Source: Flavobacterium sp. (GTDB lineage: Bacteria > Bacteroidota > Bacteroidia > Flavobacteriales > Flavobacteriaceae). From it: a DNA stretch of 63,859 nucleotides. The notes below the pieces were generated by a model that made no database searches, had not been told where the DNA came from, and worked only from the letters and a program-made list of their open reading frames with translations. The number at the start of each line of letters is the position of its first letter. Positions within the stretch are counted from its first letter, which is position 1. The stretch lies in NCBI GenBank assembly GCA_020403245.1, contig JADBYA010000014.1:1-63859 (forward strand). Reading direction: 5' to 3'. Positions 60,944-63,859 of this stretch are shown one piece after another. Made by a program: the position numbers and the translations under genes.

Positions 60944-62008
60944 TTAATTTATAAATTCCATCATTTTTTTATGGACTATTTCTTCCGTGTATTTTTGTAT
61001 CGACTTCTTTCCTTGAATTCTAAAATCTTCAATAATTGATGGATTGTCAACTAATAATTGTAACTTTGAAAGAAATTCTTCTTCATCATTTAATGGAATT
61101 AAAAAACCATTTTTTTTATTTTCGATAATATCCGATGGTCCAGATATACAATCAAAACTTATACAAGAACATCCTGCCATCATACCTTCTGCCAGAGCAT
61201 TTGGAAATCCCTCATAATAGGAGGTGAAGGCAAATATTTTTGATTTGATTAGGTAGTCATCTACATTTTTTATAGCACCACAAAGAATTACCTTATCATT
61301 TAAATTTAACTCCTTAACTTGCTTTTGTAAATCATCTAATAATGGTCCATCCCCCAAAATCATTAATTTCCAGTTTTGAGAATTAGTTAATCTTGAAAAT
61401 ATAGAAATTAATTTATTAAACTGTTTGTATTCAATTAATCGACCAACACTTATAATTATATTTTCCCGTTCATAATTATCATCAAATTCTATTTTTCGAA
61501 TTGGATTTCCAGTAACCAAAGTATTTGTTATTTTATATTTTTCTTCTATAATTTTTGCGGCGAGTTTAGTTTGTGCTATAAACCCAGTTGCATTTTTATA
61601 TGTATATTTTCTTATTATTTTATTAAATCCTTTCCATTCTATTGTAGGCTTACTCCTATCTGAGATATATTTTGAAATTTTAAGTCCACTTGTAGAAATC
61701 AACATTAATGAATTCCAATATTCGCCAAATGATAGAACTGATTGAGCTTTAGTCTTTTTTATCTCTTTTCTTAACCAAAAAATAATTTTAATTAAATATA
61801 AAACTCTGTTTTTTTTATTGTAATTAAAGTTAGGCTCAATAATTTTAACTCTATCATCTATATCATAAAACTTTTGAACTTTTAACAAGAGTATCAAAGT
61901 CACTTCAAGTTTGTTGTTTTTAGCTAAATAATTTGCATAACCCGCCATTACTCTTTCCATTCCACCCATTTGGAGTGTATGAGAAACTAAACATATCTTG
62001 ATTTTCAC
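60944..62008 (-). CDS. GT4 glycosyltransferase, GTG start
   Basis: The 354-residue GT-B enzyme has KICLVSHTLQMGGMERVMAG near residues 4-23 with the Gly-Gly-x-Glu loop. In lobe two come NIIISVGRLIEYKQFNKLIS, WKLMILGDGPLLDDLQKQVK and FAFTSYYEGFPNALAEGMMA (E-x7-E), then SGPSDIIENKKNGFLIPLND. The start is GTG 62008, overlapping the preceding stop as GTGA; no nearby ATG would keep the first beta strand. Galactosyl- or N-acetylgalactosaminyl-type GT4 enzymes often look like this, but the donor is not certain. A 55-bp gap follows before the epimerase gene. Confidence 0.9.
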   Translation of the reverse strand: MKIKICLVSHTLQMGGMERVMAGYANYLAKNNKLEVTLILLLKVQKFYDIDDRVKIIEPNFNYNKKNRVLYLIKIIFWLRKEIKKTKAQSVLSFGEYWNSLMLISTSGLKISKYISDRSKPTIEWKGFNKIIRKYTYKNATGFIAQTKLAAKIIEEKYKITNTLVTGNPIRKIEFDDNYERENIIISVGRLIEYKQFNKLISIFSRLTNSQNWKLMILGDGPLLDDLQKQVKELNLNDKVILCGAIKNVDDYLIKSKIFAFTSYYEGFPNALAEGMMAGCSCISFDCISGPSDIIENKKNGFLIPLNDEEEFLSKLQLLVDNPSIIEDFRIQGKKSIQKYTEEIVHKKMMEFIN

Positions 62009-62925
62009 AATGAGTAATTTTTTTTTAATATTCTACTGAAGATATAAAACAAATTATTTGGTAAATAAATAATACTCTTATTAATTGATTTCCAAAAATA
62101 CTCTGTACATCTTGAATCTTTTTTAATTAACAGTTTTAATGAAATCACCATATATTGACGACTTAGATATTTCTTTTCAACATCCTTATATTTACCATCA
62201 AAGCTTATTGCAATTTCTTCATGCTGATTTAATAATCTCAATTGCAACTCTAAAGGCATCTCTGCAGTAATACTACTATCATTTCTTCTGTATATGGCGC
62301 TTTCAAAGGGTAAGCAAAAGATACTACCTTTTTCAAGCAAAAATAACCACAGAATCATATCAGAAAAAATAAAATTTTTATTTTCGAATAACTTCTCATA
62401 ATTGCTATTTTCATCATATCTAAATACGGCACTACAAGTTGGCACTAAAAAATTATATATGATTTCTTTTGCTGAATATTCTTTTTGTTTTAATTCTAAA
62501 TGCCAATTCTTGTATGTTTTTTTATTGTGATAATATTTTTTTACTGATGTAAAACACATTGAATATTTTGAATTGGCTTCCAAAAAATCTACTTGTTTTT
62601 TTAGTTTTAATGGATCTGTCCAATAATCATCCCCTTCGCAAAGTGCGATATATTTAGCATTAACTTGTTTTAAAGCCCAAACAAAGTTTGGAGTCATCCC
62701 TTTGTTTGAAGTATGTCTTGTATATCTTATCCAGTTTGAATTGGGATGGTTTTCAATTATTTGATTAACCACACTATCTGTATTGTCAGGTGAACAATCA
62801 TTGGCAATAATAAGTTCAACCTCAAAATCACATTGTTGCATAAGCACACCCTCAATGGCCTGATTGATAAATTGTTCATGCCCATACGTGATCATCACAA
62901 CAGAAATCATAGGTTTTGTAATCAT
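62005..62925 (-). CDS. GT2 glycosyltransferase, module copy 2
   Basis: The 306-residue GT-A enzyme has MISVVMITYGHEQFINQAIE, LIIANDCSPDNTDSVV and YIALCEGDDYWTDPLKLKKQ, nearly the same first 114 residues as the enzyme at 37,620. The C-terminal part (from about EANSKYSMCFTSVKKYYHNK) is different and resembles other GT2 acceptor halves. It lies immediately downstream of a broken NeuD copy, the same order as module copy 1. It is intact and probably functional. Confidence 0.92.
   Translation of the reverse strand: MITKPMISVVMITYGHEQFINQAIEGVLMQQCDFEVELIIANDCSPDNTDSVVNQIIENHPNSNWIRYTRHTSNKGMTPNFVWALKQVNAKYIALCEGDDYWTDPLKLKKQVDFLEANSKYSMCFTSVKKYYHNKKTYKNWHLELKQKEYSAKEIIYNFLVPTCSAVFRYDENSNYEKLFENKNFIFSDMILWLFLLEKGSIFCLPFESAIYRRNDSSITAEMPLELQLRLLNQHEEIAISFDGKYKDVEKKYLSRQYMVISLKLLIKKDSRCTEYFWKSINKSIIYLPNNLFYIFSRILKKNYSL
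62580..62925. repeat. Long direct repeat, copy 2 (5' half of a GT2 gene)
   Basis: This is the partner of 38186-38525 in the same orientation. Differences are few and scattered over the matched stretch, then similarity stops within the coding region. Confidence 0.9.
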
Positions 62926-63555
62926 TTATAAATCTAAAGGATTTAGTTCTTTTATAACTTTTGCTGGAATTCCGATAGCCATGTAATGATCAGGAATATC
63001 TTTGGTCACAACAGAACCCGCTCCTGTAATAACATTATTTTCTTTAATCATATTAGAGAGAATTGTAGCATTTGATCCAACTTGAGTATAAGATTATATT
63101 TCACTCTTTCCTAATAGTGTTACACTAGGTGATATTTCAACAAAATCTCCAATTACACAATCGTGAGTAATTATTGAATTTAATAGACAATACTTCCTAC
63201 TTCCATTAGAAAATACAGCACCCTAAAGCACATTCGTTCTATATACAATATTTAAATATAAGTTTCTATAGATGCCATAGGACTTATATTTGAATTTAAT
63301 TTCCCTCCAACTTCAGAGAATCTATTAATTTTTTTTTCAAAATAGGTGTTTCTAATCAAGCAGTAAGCTGATAAACAATAGCTTTAAAATAAACTGCAGC
63401 TTCATGAATTGTTCTTAAAACTGGAAACTGATCAAATGATTTTAAGGAACAATATCATTTACATCGTCATAAAAACAGATGTTTTCAAATCGTTTCAGTT
63501 GATGTAAAACCTCTAATACTTCTTTTGCAAAACCTTTGGCTCCAATTATTAGCAT
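62926..63555 (-). pseudogene. Decayed NeuD/PglD-family acetyltransferase
   Basis: The remnant starts at ATG 63555 (MLIIGAKGFAKEVLEVLHQL) and meets a stop after 37 residues. Similarity to the intact NeuD at 38,526 resumes in another frame (FDQFPVLRTIHEAAVYF), then meets several more stops. It returns near the end as THDCVIGDFVEISPSVTLL, a stop, then YTQVGSNATILSN and GAGSVVTKDIPDHYMAIGIP. Frameshifts and at least five stops in the best-matching frames show loss of function. Ends and spacing to both neighbours are as in the intact module, so it decayed in place. Confidence 0.88.
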
Positions 63556-63859
63556 TATAAATTGGTATTAATAAGTTTCACAATTTTTTGGGAATCTACA
63601 ATTACAAAGTCATGAGATAAAGGCAAACACAAAATTCTGACAGCCACACTTTCTGAAATTGGCATTACAGTTGACTGAATATATTTTATTTTATTTAAAG
63701 ATGGATAAAAATACCGTCGCGGGAAAATGTGTTGTTCGTTCAGTGCTTTTTGAACTTGTAAGAGTTGTTCTTCTGTTTCAAATAAAATGGGATAATAACT
63801 ATAATTCCACTTTGTGTTCTCTCTAATCTTGATTTTTTTTAATTTAGAAAAATCAAGGT
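63555..63859 (-). CDS. DegT/DnrJ/EryC1 aminotransferase, module copy 2, C-terminal part only (window edge)
   Basis: About 101 codons are open to the right edge; the start lies outside the window. The visible part matches the C-terminal part of the aminotransferase at 39,170 (KWNYSYYPILFETEEQLLQV, RRYFYPSLNKIKYIQSTVMP). At the DNA level 63646-63859 differs from 39261-39474 at two positions. The last 30 residues differ (VRILCLPLSHDFVIVDSQKI, then VKLINTNL), so recombination or local conversion joined different tails. The stop overlaps the start of the broken NeuD (TAATG). Confidence 0.85.
   Translation of the reverse strand, partial: LDFSKLKKIKIRENTKWNYSYYPILFETEEQLLQVQKALNEQHIFPRRYFYPSLNKIKYIQSTVMPISESVAVRILCLPLSHDFVIVDSQKIVKLINTNL
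63646..63859. repeat. Long direct repeat, copy 2 (part of the DegT aminotransferase gene)
   Basis: This is the partner of 39261-39474 with two mismatches by eye; it continues beyond the right edge for an unknown length. Confidence 0.92.

Noticed and set aside
1..63859. Transposases, integrases, tRNA or rRNA genes and phage genes
   Set aside because: Looked for on both strands; none recognised. Mobility evidence is limited to long direct repeats and short repeat arrays.

Overview
The window is AT-rich, tightly packed bacterial DNA that looks like Bacteroidota, family Flavobacteriaceae, most likely Flavobacterium or a close relative. Pointers are a RecQ of about 730 residues with a C-terminal helix-turn-helix tail, a PorV/PorQ-like outer-membrane protein next to a DUF4105 protein, a small DUF5808 protein after lptB, a PHP-type (YwqE/CpsB-like) phosphatase opposite a Wzc-type tyrosine kinase, and TAnnTTTG boxes of the Bacteroidota sigma-factor type in divergent gaps. 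No rRNA, tRNA, CRISPR array, transposase or phage gene was recognised. The genus is inferred from gene content, not from a marker gene.

Positions 1-11,419 are ordinary chromosome: an FAD-dependent dehydrogenase cut by the left edge, a DUF2891 protein, a small unknown protein, recQ, then a rightward run of kdsD (arabinose-5-phosphate isomerase), tatC, a carboxymuconolactone-decarboxylase-like gene, lptB and a DUF5808 protein. pssA converges on that run through a shared terminator. A PorV/PorQ-like gene and a DUF4105 gene follow. kdsD and lptB are core LPS functions (Kdo precursor supply and LPS export).

From 11,399 to the right edge is one very large surface-polysaccharide locus, almost all on the minus strand and transcribed leftwards. 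Block A (42,380 to 11,399) starts with an ABC exporter (Wzm/Wzt-like). It continues through an aminotransferase, a NeuD/PglD-type acetyltransferase, many glycosyltransferases, a NeuB-NeuC-NeuA set for a nonulosonic acid (sialic or legionaminic type), a glutamine-dependent asparagine-synthase-like amidotransferase, an MBOAT/SGNH O-acyltransferase pair, a polysaccharide deacetylase, a GNAT acetyltransferase, an FkbM methyltransferase and an O-antigen ligase/polymerase. It ends with a WcaJ-type initiating glycosylphosphotransferase. Block B (right edge to 43,371) holds glycosyltransferases, GDP-L-fucose synthesis (Gmd, Fcl), a second epimerase, two pairs of initiating sugar transferase with an ATP-grasp protein, the PglF-like dehydratase and PglE-like aminotransferase, and the Wza/Wzc export and control proteins. 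The only plus-strand gene between 11.4 kb and the right end is the CpsB-type phosphatase, which converges on wzc.

Taken together, the locus appears to make nucleotide sugars (GDP-fucose, probably UDP-bacillosamine-type sugars, a CMP-nonulosonate). It starts glycans on undecaprenyl phosphate with three different enzymes, decorates them (acetyl, methyl, amide and perhaps amino-acid groups) and exports them by an ABC route and a Wza/Wzc route. No Wzx flippase was recognised. The locus carries clear recombination scars. A GT2-NeuD-DegT module occurs twice about 24.4 kb apart, with chimeric glycosyltransferases and a decayed second NeuD. A 5' fragment of a glycosyltransferase survives at about 36.3 kb. 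An AAA/DUF4143 ATPase gene sits between locus genes, bracketed by arrays of about 14 bp repeats.
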